Shown here in pieces: positions 14,201-24,768 of a stretch of DNA of 64,000 bases; position 1 is the first letter of the stretch; each line of letters opens with the position of its first letter. Position numbers and translations under genes: made by a program. The notes beneath the pieces are model-generated. The model searched no databases. It was not told the DNA's origin and was given only the letters and a program-made list of their open reading frames with translations. The DNA comes from Euwallacea fornicatus (Eukaryota; Arthropoda; Insecta; Coleoptera; Curculionidae): assembly GCF_040115645.1 (NCBI RefSeq), contig NC_089543.1, forward strand, positions 6,944,001 to 7,008,000, written 5' to 3'.

Positions 14201-15316
14201 GTGGCAGTTTCCAGGAAAAATAATAAAAAAAAACCTTTCACGTTCTATAATGTATTATTCAAGCGTTTCTAGAGATTTGGTTATGTGACTTTTCTGACAT
14301 ATTTTTAGACCTAAAATTACCCGTAAAATTGTTTCCACTAATTTTGGTATACTACACTGGGCTACACACTGCTGTAGCTAAGTATTGTCCCCTTACCTGC
14401 ATATGCCAGTCCATTCACTGGTGAAGTGACAATACTTCTGCCCACTTTCGCAAGAACAGAAGGCTACATTTAGGATTTACACTACTGTTAAATGTACTGT
14501 TTGCTTATCAGATTAACCCTGTTTGGATTATTATACTGAGATATTAAAATTGGACATACTCGGTTAAAAGAAATTGTACCTACTATATTTGTTGATCCAG
14601 CATGGATAAACTCTATACTTTCCCTGATACAATTGAGAATTTAATCAAGTTTTTAATGTGTAAAAAAATATTTAAGAGAGTTGATTGATATTGATAAATA
14701 TATGGTGAGTACCACTGTCATATTTCAATAATTTTTGGTATTGAGGGGTCTATCCTTTGAAGTTTGCTTTCATTTGATTAGCCCTTAAGTGTTTGTAATG
14801 TTCCATTAAATATTATAGCAATTGAAAATGAAAATTACTTATACCCACTTATGAATATTCTCTAACTTGAGCCAGACGCAAATCCTCATTCGATAGAATA
14901 AAACACTATACAGTTCAAGTGTTAGACAAATTCTAAAGAATCTAAAATTTGAAATTCAGTTTATACCTGTATACATTAAGAACTGTGTACAATATCAGTA
15001 GTTGCATTGGAGAATTTATGACCCTATAATCACTTCCTTTCAGGTCTGTAACGTTTGTATATATACTCAATAATAAATGCACCTTCCTTTGTCCATTTAA
15101 ACGGAATTTTAAGTTTTAGTATTTAGCTGTAAAATCATATCCACGATTTAGCGATTAAAAATCATAAATTAAAACAATTGGTGTCAAAAAGGTTATCCCA
15201 AAGAAGGATGTAAACCATCAAAAGAAAGAATGGGACGATCAAATGTTTACCTGTGCCGCTGACGTGAGAGCAATGAGAAGTGCCCAGCATATTATCGAGG
15301 ATATCCTAAAATGCAT
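8216..15316 (-). CDS. Sdc: Syndecan, transmembrane heparan sulfate proteoglycan
   Basis: Cell-surface proteoglycan core protein that carries heparan sulfate and links ligands to the cytoskeleton. In flies it acts in Slit/Robo axon guidance. Four coding exons read on the minus strand: 15316-15251, 9568-9376, 9284-9099 and 8385-8216. All have GT-AG borders and matching phases, giving 204 residues. Exon 1 encodes just a start and a hydrophobic signal peptide (residues 1 to about 20) and joins exon 2 in phase 0. The short acidic ectodomain has Ser-Gly glycosaminoglycan sites at 42-43, 55-56 and 57-58 ([16 protein letters not shown]). The membrane span is about 150-170, followed by [10 protein letters not shown] (constant region 1, 172-181), a variable region, and the C-terminal PDZ ligand EFYA (201-204). 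The stretch from [14 protein letters not shown] to the end matches insect syndecans very closely. The ectodomain is short compared with the fly protein, so an additional or alternative ectodomain exon in the 5.7 kb intron 1 cannot be excluded. That intron also hosts a transposon relic. Confidence 0.95.
11402..12530 (-). mobile_element. Mariner-like (DD41D) transposon relic with 91-bp TIRs
   Basis: The ends 11402-11492 and 12440-12530 are imperfect inverted repeats of about 91 bp, starting TATATACAG. Between them, on the minus strand, lies the C-terminal half of an IS630/Tc1/mariner transposase (12406-11939). The outermost TA-rich bases hide the expected TA target duplication. The element is about 1.13 kb, with only about 35 bp between the upper TIR and the start of the remaining frame, so the helix-turn-helix half is deleted. 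It sits in syndecan intron 1 in the same orientation as the gene. Confidence 0.85.
11939..12406 (-). pseudogene. Truncated DD41D mariner-like transposase
   Basis: A 155-codon open frame with a typical mariner-family catalytic C-terminal half. It has the motif FDGAPAHF (second catalytic Asp), then [18 protein letters not shown], then MDFF (third catalytic Asp). I count 41 residues between the two aspartates, which is the spacing of the DD41D (rosa-type) group. The first catalytic Asp and the DNA-binding domain are absent, so it cannot make an active transposase. The frame remains open for its whole C-terminal half, which suggests that the insertion is not very old. Confidence 0.8.
14380..14437. 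repeat. Hairpin: perfect 10-bp inverted repeat, 38-nt loop
   Basis: AAGTATTGTC at 14380-14389 pairs with GACAATACTT at 14428-14437. The loop holds a smaller TTCAC/GTGAA palindrome. It lies inside Sdc intron 1. On the minus strand the loop also contains a donor-like GCAG|GTAAGG. It is not a microRNA that I recognise. Confidence 0.35.
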
Positions 15317-16191
15317 CACTAAAACACTTGTAAAGGATTGTTTCTTGTTAAATAGTTTTCAATTTTATTATTATTAAAAATAACTTATATGGCACTACAC
15401 TACACACTGACAGAACAAGCATTCGGATTACTAATCAATCGTCCGCCTTTGCAATGTTGTCAGACTGGGAGATTGGCTACGGCTTCACCTTCATTTCTCG
15501 CCTTTCACGACATATTTCATAACTGTTTCTATCTTTGGAACTTGGCTATCTCTCTCACTAAGCAGTAGTTGAACAAAATAAGAGGACAATACTTCTCATT
15601 GAACTTAATACACTTAACAGTGACGTGCCGTCAGCACTCTAACGGCAAAGCGGCGTTGCTATTGTGTGGCGACCACGCGGTTGCCGATTCCGCGGCTCTC
15701 GCCTGCGAGTTTGCCAATTTTCTCTGATAGCAGATTCGTACTGGAGGTCGCCAATAATCGGTCGTTACCGGAACCGCATGTATTATGGACTCCATCTACT
15801 CATCGATAGGGACTCATAAATTATGATTGATGAATATGTGTATTATAAAGGAACTTAAGATTTGTCTTCAAGAGAGTTGCCGTGTGGTTTAACTAATAAA
15901 AATATATATGCAATCTTTTCCCCAAATGGGGATTTGAAAAAGAAAACGAAGGACGCGACGAAGTATGTAAAATTACCTAGAACTGGGAACACTCCCATAT
16001 ACAGGAAAAAAAGGGTTTAAAAAATAAAGGTAAAATTCTGTGTTCTCCGCAGGTAAATTGTCATTTTATACGTCTTCAAGATCACTTAGCAAAAATAAAC
16101 AATTTTCATGAATTAGTGTCTTAAATACTACAAGTCTAAAAAGCTTGTCAAAATATATTATAATGAAGAAAAAAAATGTTTCTAAAGTTTC
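15317..16191. other. Intergenic: Sdc 5' UTR/promoter and IF1 3' flank
   Basis: The segment at about 15600-15800 is clearly GC-richer than its surroundings (CGCGG and GGCG groups), which fits the promoter and 5' UTR of syndecan transcribed leftwards. The right part is AT-rich and lies 3' of the ATPase inhibitor. No further gene is seen. Confidence 0.4.
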
Positions 16192-16197
16192 TTTATT
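16192..16197 (-). promoter_or_regulatory. Polyadenylation signal of the IF1 gene
   Basis: AATAAA on the minus strand, about 130 nt after the stop codon of the ATPase inhibitor, a normal distance for a short insect 3' UTR. Confidence 0.5.
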
Positions 16198-16325
16198 AAC
16201 ACGCAAATAATAAATGAAGGAAATGCTACATTTAAAAGAGTCTCCCTAAAATTAACAAGGCAAATAACTGCAGATATCTTATATAAAGCATCAATACAGT
16301 CATTTACCACATAAAGCTATTATAG

Positions 16326-17275
16326 TTACTGGTTCTCCAACTTCTTCACTCCCTCTTTGTGACGAGCTATAGCCTCTTGATGTCTTTTAATTTGTTCCTC
16401 ATGGAAAGCTATTTCATCATGTAGGTGGGTTTTCAATTCCTTAAGTTGTTCTTTTTGCTAAAATTCATTTTAAACACAAAGTTAATGCGGTTACAATCTC
16501 CGCATAGAAGACGCTTTTTCTTTTAAATATACAATCAAACAGATTGATGAAAAAATTCACACCCCCCAAGCATATAAATGCTTAATTGAGTTTTTCCCTT
16601 TTTTTTTTTTTTTTTTTTTTTTTGGTGGACACTACTGGAAGATTTCTACACATACATTACCCTTACCATTTAATTTAACTAAATCATACTGGCACTGATG
16701 CAATAATTTGCATTAAAATATATTAAATTAGCCACAATGAGTAAAATATGTCTTACTGAAAAAAAGTGGAGTACAAGGTATCTAATAGTTACTGTTGGGA
16801 TCTAGACAAAATATAAATTAGGACTTGACTCAGGTTTACCCTTATTGAGAAGCACATAATGCAGACAAGCTCCATAGTGAAAAAGTTAATATATTAGGGT
16901 TGACAAACCAAATTTGTAGATTTACTCTTATAACATTTAAATTCTGTAAACAAACATGAATCAACAGTTGAAATGTTATTTGAACAAGGATATTTTTTAA
17001 TGTGGCAACTTACCTTTTTATAAAAATATTCCTCCTCTTTGGCTGCTTCAGCCTTGCCGAAAGCGCCGCCGGCTTCTCTAATAGATCCTCCGCCACCGCC
17101 TCCTTTTCCAGCCCCACTACCTAAATCACCCAATTGAGACATACAGCGAAAATACCTAAAAATGCATTATGTAATAGTGTCCAAATGAATTACCCAGACT
17201 AAAAAAAATCGATCAAAAAGAAACATACTTAACAACATTAAGTGATAAAAGCCTCCCTTTACAGATGAAATTCAT
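16326..17275 (-). CDS. ATP5IF1: Mitochondrial ATPase inhibitor, IF1 family
   Basis: Small matrix protein that blocks ATP hydrolysis by the F1Fo-ATP synthase when the membrane potential collapses, binding between alpha and beta subunits in the known family members. Three exons on the minus strand: 17275-17229, 17155-17014 and 16457-16326. GT-AG borders and phases agree, giving 106 residues, the usual size. Residues 1 to about 22 ([20 protein letters not shown]) are basic and free of acidic residues, a good mitochondrial targeting peptide. A glycine-rich linker (about 28-39) precedes the inhibitory segment [21 protein letters not shown] (start at 40). The rest is a long charged alpha-helical coiled coil rich in His, Lys and Glu, ending KKLENQ. 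Exon 1 is very short (47 coding nt), and the glycine stretch is not a repeat expansion, as similar proteins in flies share it. It is divergent from the epimerase gene to its right. Confidence 0.93.
16599..16623. repeat. Poly(T) tract, 25 nt
   Basis: Uninterrupted run of 25 T inside intron 2 of the ATPase inhibitor gene. On the gene's own strand it is poly(A), so it is not a polypyrimidine tract. It may be the tail of an old retroposed fragment. Confidence 0.7.
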
Positions 17276-18080
17276 TTTCTACGTTTTTATTTCCAAAATC
17301 CTAAAACCTAAACTAGCACGAATTTTTTGATAGCAGTTAACAATGAGAAGAGCAATAAAAAAAAATAGGTTTGACTGAAAGAGTCAGACGGAAAATGAGT
17401 ACTGACCAATGACAGTTGATAAGTGACAATCAATTGAAATATGGTGGATCAATGCGGACACTTAGAGGGCCCTCTAGAGTCGAATTCTTAACACACAAAA
17501 AAAAGAAACGGTGGAATCCTTTTTTGTGGTATGAAATAGTTTAGTTAAGAACTGAGAAATTTTGACATTAGTGAAACCTTCAAAAAAATTGCGGCATCAA
17601 TATAGAAATTCTTGAATATTAATTATAATGTTTAAATCGATTTAACATGTTTTTTTACTAGTGCTAAGATGTATGGCTGCTAGATGTCGCTAAATATAAC
17701 GAATTCAAATAAAATGGAGGCTTGCTATCCCAAGTCGGGTTGTTTTTTGTAATGTTAGAAAAACTAGTCGGCTTCGTTCTGGTGCATATTAAGATCCGCG
17801 AATAGGGAGCGTTGGGCTGGCCGGTATAGATTTTCTTACACCAAGTATTGACGCAACCGTGCGGTGGATCGGCGTACGTGCCCCAATCCGAATTGAATTG
17901 CATTTTTTTCGTTGGTATACCGACAGAGGGATCTTAAACCTGGCGGTTGTTGCGCAGGTAATAGCTTTAAACTGTGCCTTTGAAGTATTTTGAAGTATCG
18001 CGTTTTGCGGCGAATAAAACAGCGCGAAAGCGTTGTTAGTACGTCCGAGTGGCCGATTTGGCCCCAAAAAAAGCATCGCC
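17276..18080. promoter_or_regulatory. Shared divergent promoter region, IF1 and epimerase
   Basis: About 0.8 kb separates the two divergent start codons, so both promoters must lie here unless noncoding first exons are further away. The right half (17800-18080) is less AT-rich. I see no clear TATA box at a usable distance from either start. A 12-bp palindrome, AGAGGGCCCTCT, lies at about 17465-17476. Confidence 0.45.
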
Positions 18081-21000
18081 ATGGCGGCTACTAGCGTCGT
18101 AGTCCTTGACAGGGGCAATAATACAACTTGTACCATCAATTTACACGGTAAGCCAGCAATTGTTTTTTGCCGCCACTGTGGCTCTCTTATTTCTTGTCTT
18201 GTTTTAATCTGGACAGTCACATGAAAAAAAGAGACAAAAAACAAACATAACCTCAATTTTTTTTATGTTGCAGGGGCTACTGCGGTTTCTTGGCGAGTTA
18301 ACAATCAAGAACAATTATTTGTTAGGTTTGTGAATAATAATATTTAATCTATTGTGGTGTTTGTAGATAATTTTATTTATACCTAACATTATAAAACACC
18401 CGTTCTTATGACATATTTTTTAAACATTTTAGTAAACAAGCAGTTTTTGATGGAAAGAAGGCCATCAGGGGTGGAATACCTTTTGTTTTTCGTAAGTAAT
18501 AGAGTAATAATGTAATCTATTAAAAAAAATTTCCAAAAATTGTCAATTCATTTATATTGTTGAATGACTAGACATTTTAGAGTTGTTACCAAGTATTGTT
18601 TACTTGATTTTAAATTATACAATGTAGGTACCTACTATTCATTCACTAAAAACAATGTAACAGCAGTGTTCATATATTTTTACATATAGTTGAAAAAAAA
18701 TCTGCAATTTGCAAAATAACAATATATTATATCTATAAAATGATGCTGGACAATTCCTGTGTAACATAATTTTATTTTCTGAAACTAGCTCAATTTGGAC
18801 CTTGGTCATTCGGACCACAACATGGGTTTGCAAGGATTATTCGGTGGAACCTTGAGAAACCTCCTGAAAGATTGGCAAGTGGTGATGTAGAGGCGATATT
18901 CTCTCTTATGGATTCTGATTTTACCAGATCTATGTGGAATTATCAGTAAGTAATTACTTATTTTTAAGACATTGTGATAAACATAAATATGTTTGTTATT
19001 TTTTTAGATTAAAAAGATTTGCATGCAGTTTTCATTAAAAAAAAAAACAAATGTAACAAAATGTTTAAGAGCGAAACAAACATTTTATACTGTTATTTAT
19101 AATATTTCACCCTTCAATGTAATAATAAAATCACAAAAACGTGAAACCCAAGAAATCCGAGGTAATCGAAAACCTGAACAATCCCAAAAAAAATCAAATC
19201 CACTCATTCTCATTTCAGATATCAATCGGAATTAATATTATAAAAAGTTTCCACTTTAAGAAATGAGCTTAGCGGTGTTTTCGGTTGAGTGTTTAAAGGT
19301 AATTTGAAAAACTCTTGGTGCAATATGGGTTTAGTTATTGTAAATGTGCGGCTGAAAAAGTCTCGATCTTAACATTTCACTTGCCTTTCGAGCTTGAGTT
19401 TAAAGAAAAAAAAAATTATGAACAGAGGTAAAGTGAAGCTTAAAAGTAGGCTATTAAGTTTATGAAGTTACCAAAAATCCATCTTCGCCCTATTGTTCAC
19501 AATTTTTATGTTTTTCTAAATATGTAAAATATTTCTAATAAATGAGCACATTACCAGCTGCGATTTTGATATACAGAGGAGAGGGGGAAAGCAGTAGTTG
19601 CGAAATAAGTAGAAAATACTCGACGTTTTGTAGAAATTTTCACGTTAAAATTAATAAAATCAAAACAATTTTAATATATATTTTGTATATAAAATATTGT
19701 GTTGGAAATACTTTCGATATCTTCAAGTTCGCAACATCTCTCAAATGTGGGATAAAAAAACTTACTCAAAATTGTACTATATTATACAATATTCAATTTT
19801 AGAATAAACACGCTTATTATAACAGGTTACATAAAACATATGTTTTTTTCCAACTTTAACGGTGAGACAAAAGACGTGAATTCAAACATAATATCTTAAA
19901 GATTCAAAAGCAAACACTGTATGGTGATGGTGTTGGTGGAGGCGGCGGCGGCGGCCAGTAGTATCCCACTGCAAAATCTCTTAAGGGGTTAGACCCCTGG
20001 AGGTGAATTCAAGTGTCTATAGTTTCGATATTAAAAATAGAATTTCAATATAATAGATAAATTAAACCCGTATGTAAATGATTGGCGGGTAGCCACCGCA
20101 AGTAAACAGAACAAAAAAAAAAGGATTGTGGAAGCTCGTCGAGTGTTATTACTTCTTTTTATGTATATCGCATATTCTGTCATACATATATATAAATATG
20201 TTAATGTTTGGACATTTGTAAGAAAATTATGAAAACCAGTGAGAGGGTCTTTAGCTACATTACGGAATCATTGTTAAGAGAGTTAGTAAAGGACTAGTAC
20301 AACAATAAGAATAAAGCACTTGTAATAAGTGAATTTAAGTGTTTAACAGTGAAACAGTAAATTATATTTGTATTTATTTGTAGTTAATAAATAGTACTTA
20401 CGTGGAAAGCGAGTATACTAGAATCATTCAAACCCGAAATTGAAACACTAATAAATATCACGTGCGTTTAATACCAATTGAGATATCGTGTTGTGGTCTA
20501 CCTCCTTTAAGACTAAGACTAACCCCAAATTGAAATCAAATATGTGACAAATTCTAGGAGGTGTACAACGAAAATTGAAATTCATTCATCTTTTAACACT
20601 GCATTTCGATTATAACTTATTTTTAATACAATATTAAGGTTTAGAAATTATACTTAAAGCGTAACACATATTTCTGTTTCTATATAAACATATAAATCAC
20701 ACACAAAGTGCAAATCACTTCATAACAGATTAAAAAGGTTTTAATAAGTTCTCGTAACAAGAAACTCCAGAGTAAGCACATTCGGGCAACCACGGATTCT
20801 CTAGATGCGTCGATTTCAACATTAAAATACGAAGCCACTATATTTAAAAAATATATAATTACTTCACCCTGTCACGGTCACTCGTTTGAAAATATGCCTT
20901 AATAAGTTTCGTATACAACCCCGTGTTTGTTTAAAATTGTCACGGAGCTGCTCTGTTTGGTGCCCGACTAAACAAAAAAAATAACATTTAAATTATTATT

Positions 21001-21504
21001 TGCAGATTTCGCCTTACTTATAGACTAATACTCCGGGAAAAGGAATTGCACTTCAACATTGCTGTTTTTAACCCGAGCAAAGACTTGACATTCAGCTTTA
21101 ACATGTTGCTGCATACCTACTTTAAAGTTCCTGATGTACGTAGATGTCAAATTACTGGTCTGCAAGGTTGCACTTTTGTCGATAAAACACGCGAAGGTGC
21201 TATCTACCAGGAAACAAGGGACGTCGTCACGATCAACGAATGGACTGATAGGATTTACCAAAATACTTCTCAAGAACACATTATAACCAACGTGGTGTCT
21301 GGGCGCAAGATGCGCATTCAGAAGTATAATTTTCCGGATACAGTTATTTGGAATCCGTGGCTGGACCATGCCAAGGACATGTCCGACTTTGGGGATGACG
21401 AGTATCCAAACATGGTTTGCGTCGAGGCTGGACATGTCTCTAGTCCTGTGATCTTATTACCGGGTACCGCATTTGAGGCAAGCCAAATTTTACAGGTGAT
21501 GTAG
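18081..21504 (+). CDS. Glucose-6-phosphate 1-epimerase-like enzyme (aldose 1-epimerase superfamily)
   Basis: Cytosolic enzyme expected to interconvert the alpha and beta anomers of glucose 6-phosphate or a related hexose 6-phosphate (EC 5.1.3.15), as for the yeast YMR099c family. Five exons: 18081-18147, 18274-18325, 18433-18491, 18789-18945 and 21006-21504. All junctions are GT-AG and phases match, giving 277 residues, close to the family's 270-300. Early motifs are FDGKKAIRGGIPFVFP and FGPWSFGPQHGFAR (His71). The likely catalytic pair is His148 (LLHTYF) and Glu252 (MVCVEAGHV), followed by the family ending PGTAFEASQIL. The motif VIWNPWLDHAKDMSDFGDDEY is typical of this family rather than of galactose mutarotase. 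The start ATG has a good context (GCCATGG). The protein ends with the two codons after a potential donor (CAG|GTGATG), so a further small 3' exon is possible but not needed. Intron 4 is 2 kb and carries a GGC-type repeat. Confidence 0.93.
19921..19957. repeat. GGT/GGC trinucleotide repeat
   Basis: A GC-rich run (GGTGATGGTGTTGGTGGAGG followed by five GGC units) in AT-rich intron 4 of the epimerase gene. On the minus strand it is a CCG/CCA run that could encode prolines after an acceptor-like TTTTGCAG. I see no exon partners. Confidence 0.5.
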
Positions 21505-23548
21505 AGTAGTCTTTCATATCTACCGTCCTAATTATACAAACCGTGGGTTCATGTTGCATTGCGTAGTAGTATTTTTTGAGTTCACGGTGTACGTCCAAAG
21601 GCCCCGTTTTTCTAACTTCGAAACGACTTAACATCGATTTGAAGTTTTTTTGACGCTAAACATGACAATTTGACAGGTCATTTGATGGATGGCTAGAAAG
21701 GATAAAAACGCACGCAATTTGTCACAAGACAGTGACCTGCCTATCTATTATTCCGTAAAAAAACAATCAAATGTGGCGCTCAGACGCCATTTTGTGTCCG
21801 TGTCAAAATATAGTATTTTAATTATGGTGTAAACCGCCAAGCTTCAAATTCGCTTGTCGTTTCGAAATTGGAAAATATGTCGGGGCTTTAGACGTATAGT
21901 TTATTTGAAAATATAATTTGCCATATGGGAAGAAGATGTCGCTACTCATTAACTTTCTATTTGATTTTCTTTACTAGTTCATTTTCGGAACGTCTGATTT
22001 GTATTAGTACTGTTTTTTTTTTATTTTGTCCCCTCATCACGAAGGAAAGAAGAGTTAACCTTCGAAAAGGGGTCTGGAAGTTACAAAAAATTCGCTTCTG
22101 AATTGTGTACTAGAGATAAACTCGTTTCTCTTTGCAAATTTCGTCGCGTCTCTCTTCGGTAAAATTAAATCAATTACACGTTTTTGTTTAAAGTATATGT
22201 GACTAAGAGTAATTCTTGGCCGTTTCAAATTACCTGGTTTCCCAGAAATTTTCTTGGGGTAAATCGGCTAATATTATTTTAACTTTCAATTTCGCGATAA
22301 GAAACTCTTGTTTGGTCTATGAGCTTTGGTTGTATTTATTTTCCTTTATAATAATTTCTGAGTAGAGTTTACAATTGATGCAAGGATGATCTATTCTATA
22401 ATTGGTTTAGTTGTAGATATGTCGATCGAAATCTTCTAATCGAAATATATTGTTGACCATAGGTAATTCATCTAAATACCTATGAATTTTCGCAGCTGGA
22501 TTTTAAATCTTTGAATTGTGTTTAGTTTTTTAAAGAAATTTTTAGACATTTTGACGTCGAGGATACACAGCAATACATTAGATATGTAAGTGGTTAAATT
22601 ATAATAATTAGTACAAGAAACATCTTTCGACTGTTTCAGTGGTAAGCGATAGGTACCACGGCTCAACATTCCGGAAATTTTAGACTTAATATTGTATACG
22701 ACTGGTAGAAATACATTTTTCGTGCAATAGGAGTACGTTGTGCGTTTTGATAGTTAAATTATTGTTAGAACTTTTCCTTATTTCAATTAAATTATTATAG
22801 TCTTGAAATTTGTATACTTTTCTTCTTTTTCACTCCTTTTCTTTTGAGTCGACGTGGAGGTAACATCAAACAGCCCTAATTTTTTACCATAATTCCTTTC
22901 CATTCTCTCTCTTCATTATCCAGTAAAATTCCGATATTTTTCCTTGCAACTTTTCAAACCCAGATTGAAAAACGAGTTTACGATCTTCAAATTTTTAGTA
23001 ACCAAGTAAGGCGGACAACATTGATAGTTAAAGAAATAAACCTAGTGGTTGCCACTTGGAAATTACAGTAATAAAACGCATTTCGTTATCCCAGTTACTG
23101 CTTTACTAAAAAAACGCAACTAACCCGCTTAGTTGTCACGATTTTTTGAACATGGAAATGCATGACGCAGCACTTAAATTGAGGAATAATGCACAACAAA
23201 GAGATATTCAATCTTCGCTTTATGGGCGATAAAATCATTCAGCTCCGCATATTTTGAATTAAAGTTTTGTCATAAGTACAGGTTATTCTTAAATGCCCTC
23301 TACAAAATTTTTTGACATACTTAAGTTTACTAGTTAGTGGGTTGTCAAAATGAGGACGAAATAGTTAAAATCTGATGTTTCGACACCATATTAAAGGGCA
23401 ACCGTACACGTATTTAATTAACATTCATACCGTAGAATATAGAGGATTATGGCAGGTCGGATTATATTACAATTATTAATTTTTGGGGTAGATTGTATTG
23501 TACTCACTTTTGTAATAACACTTGTATGCGTTCGATATTGATGAGCTC
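21505..23548. other. Gene-free stretch 3' of the epimerase gene
   Basis: AT-rich DNA holding the epimerase 3' UTR at its left end. No other gene or complete mobile element is seen. Confidence 0.5.
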
Positions 23549-24768
23549 TGTTAGAAATTTTGAGTATATTTAGTGGTAATCGGGATTAAGAAAACAAAAA
23601 TGCACTAACCGACTTCGCTTGTAAACGGCAAAAGTACTACTGCAGTACGAGCGAGCATCGTGACAGATTAGAAGAAATATTTCCCTTTTTATATACACGT
23701 GAATCGTCTTGGTGCGTACACAATATGAGTCAATCATGCCGAAATTATTATTTATCTCTTACTACTTAGATTTGAGTTTTCTACATAGGTTTGTAATTTA
23801 ACAAATCCAACGAGCTCTTGAGAAAACATAATTCCACTGAATGTCTATACATTACCAACAAGGAAGGGCAGTTAGAGGTAATACCTGAAAAATTTCATGC
23901 CCTTACATAAATATTTGATTATAACACGTTTCTGGTTTTGGAACAAATAGTTTTAGTACGCAACCAGTAGAACTCAATCTTCAGCTGGAAGACACCGCAC
24001 TTATCTACATTGTTTTAAACAAATATTTTAGCAAAACGTGCCGGTACTTGATGTTTAACAAATTTAGACTTCGAATTTTTGATACCCATATATGGGCATC
24101 TACGTGTGTTATGATAATGAATACCTGTTGTTCACTATATATGAAAACTAAATGCAATCAATTTTGATTTTGATCAATTCCAAATAAACATCAATAGTTA
24201 GTTGACAGTTAAGCATACATACTTACATATGTAGATTGTTGGATTCGTTAAATTACAAATCTATGTAGAAAACTCAAGTCTAAATAGTAATAGGCAAATG
24301 ATAATTTCGGCATGGTGGACTCATATTGTGTACGCAAGTTATATGATAAATTTTGCATGTATTAAGAAATAGGATAATACTTAAACTAAACAAACTGTTT
24401 CTAGTAAGTTATAGGACCCAATTACGCATTAGAAATTATTTATGCTTATAGTGCATTTTATAGGAATATAAATAGGTAAAATAGATTTCGACGATTATTC
24501 CTAAACTGACGTCGTTCTGCATTAAAATACTTTATTAGAAATGTTTGATTATTTTTTTCTTAAAAAGCTACTTGTTCATTAAAAGACCGTAACTCGCACC
24601 GAGATGATTCACGTGTATACAAAAAGGGAAATATTTCTTCTAATCTGGCAGAGGATGCTCGCTCGTACTGCAGTAGTACCTTTGCCGTTTATGCATAAGT
24701 GAAGTCGGTTATTGCGTTCTTGTTTTCTTAATCCCGATTTCCACTAAATATACTCATAATTTCCAACA
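23549..24768. mobile_element. Foldback transposon with about 265-bp inverted arms
   Basis: Left arm 23549-23811 and right arm 24238-24768 are imperfect inverted copies of each other when the 258 bp insertion in the right arm (24337-24594) is left out. Outer ends are TGTTRGAAATT. The central 426 bp (23812-24237) has no coding capacity. A near-identical arm occurs alone at 5920-6167. No transposase is present, so it is non-autonomous. A target duplication could not be assigned. Confidence 0.85.
24337..24594. mobile_element. Nested 258-bp insertion in the foldback arm
   Basis: The left arm of this element and the solo copy near 6 kb are continuous where the right arm is broken. The inserted segment starts AGTTAT and ends GTAACT (a 5-6 bp terminal inverted repeat), and is flanked by CGCA on both sides (24333-24336 and 24595-24598), a probable 4-bp target duplication. 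It has no open frame of note. It is a small MITE-like insertion that came after the foldback element. Confidence 0.75.

Larger units (their letters stand above)
9569..15250 (-). other. Sdc intron 1
   Basis: A 5.7 kb intron between the signal-peptide exon and the first ectodomain exon of syndecan. It begins with the donor GTAAAC and ends with TTTCCAG. It contains the mariner-like relic at 11402-12530 and a hairpin at 14380-14437. I see no other exon that clearly continues the syndecan frame. Confidence 0.8.

Noticed and set aside
17465..17490. CTCTAGAGTCGAATTC resembles a cloning-vector polylinker
   Set aside because: Only about 11 bases agree with common polylinkers, and the flanks are ordinary AT-rich genomic sequence on both sides. 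Chance similarity helped by a local GGGCCC palindrome.
17789..18256. 155-codon minus-strand frame
   Set aside because: Antisense to exon 1 of the epimerase gene and its upstream region; no family resemblance.
21025..21435. 136-codon minus-strand frame
   Set aside because: Antisense shadow of the last, conserved exon of the epimerase gene.
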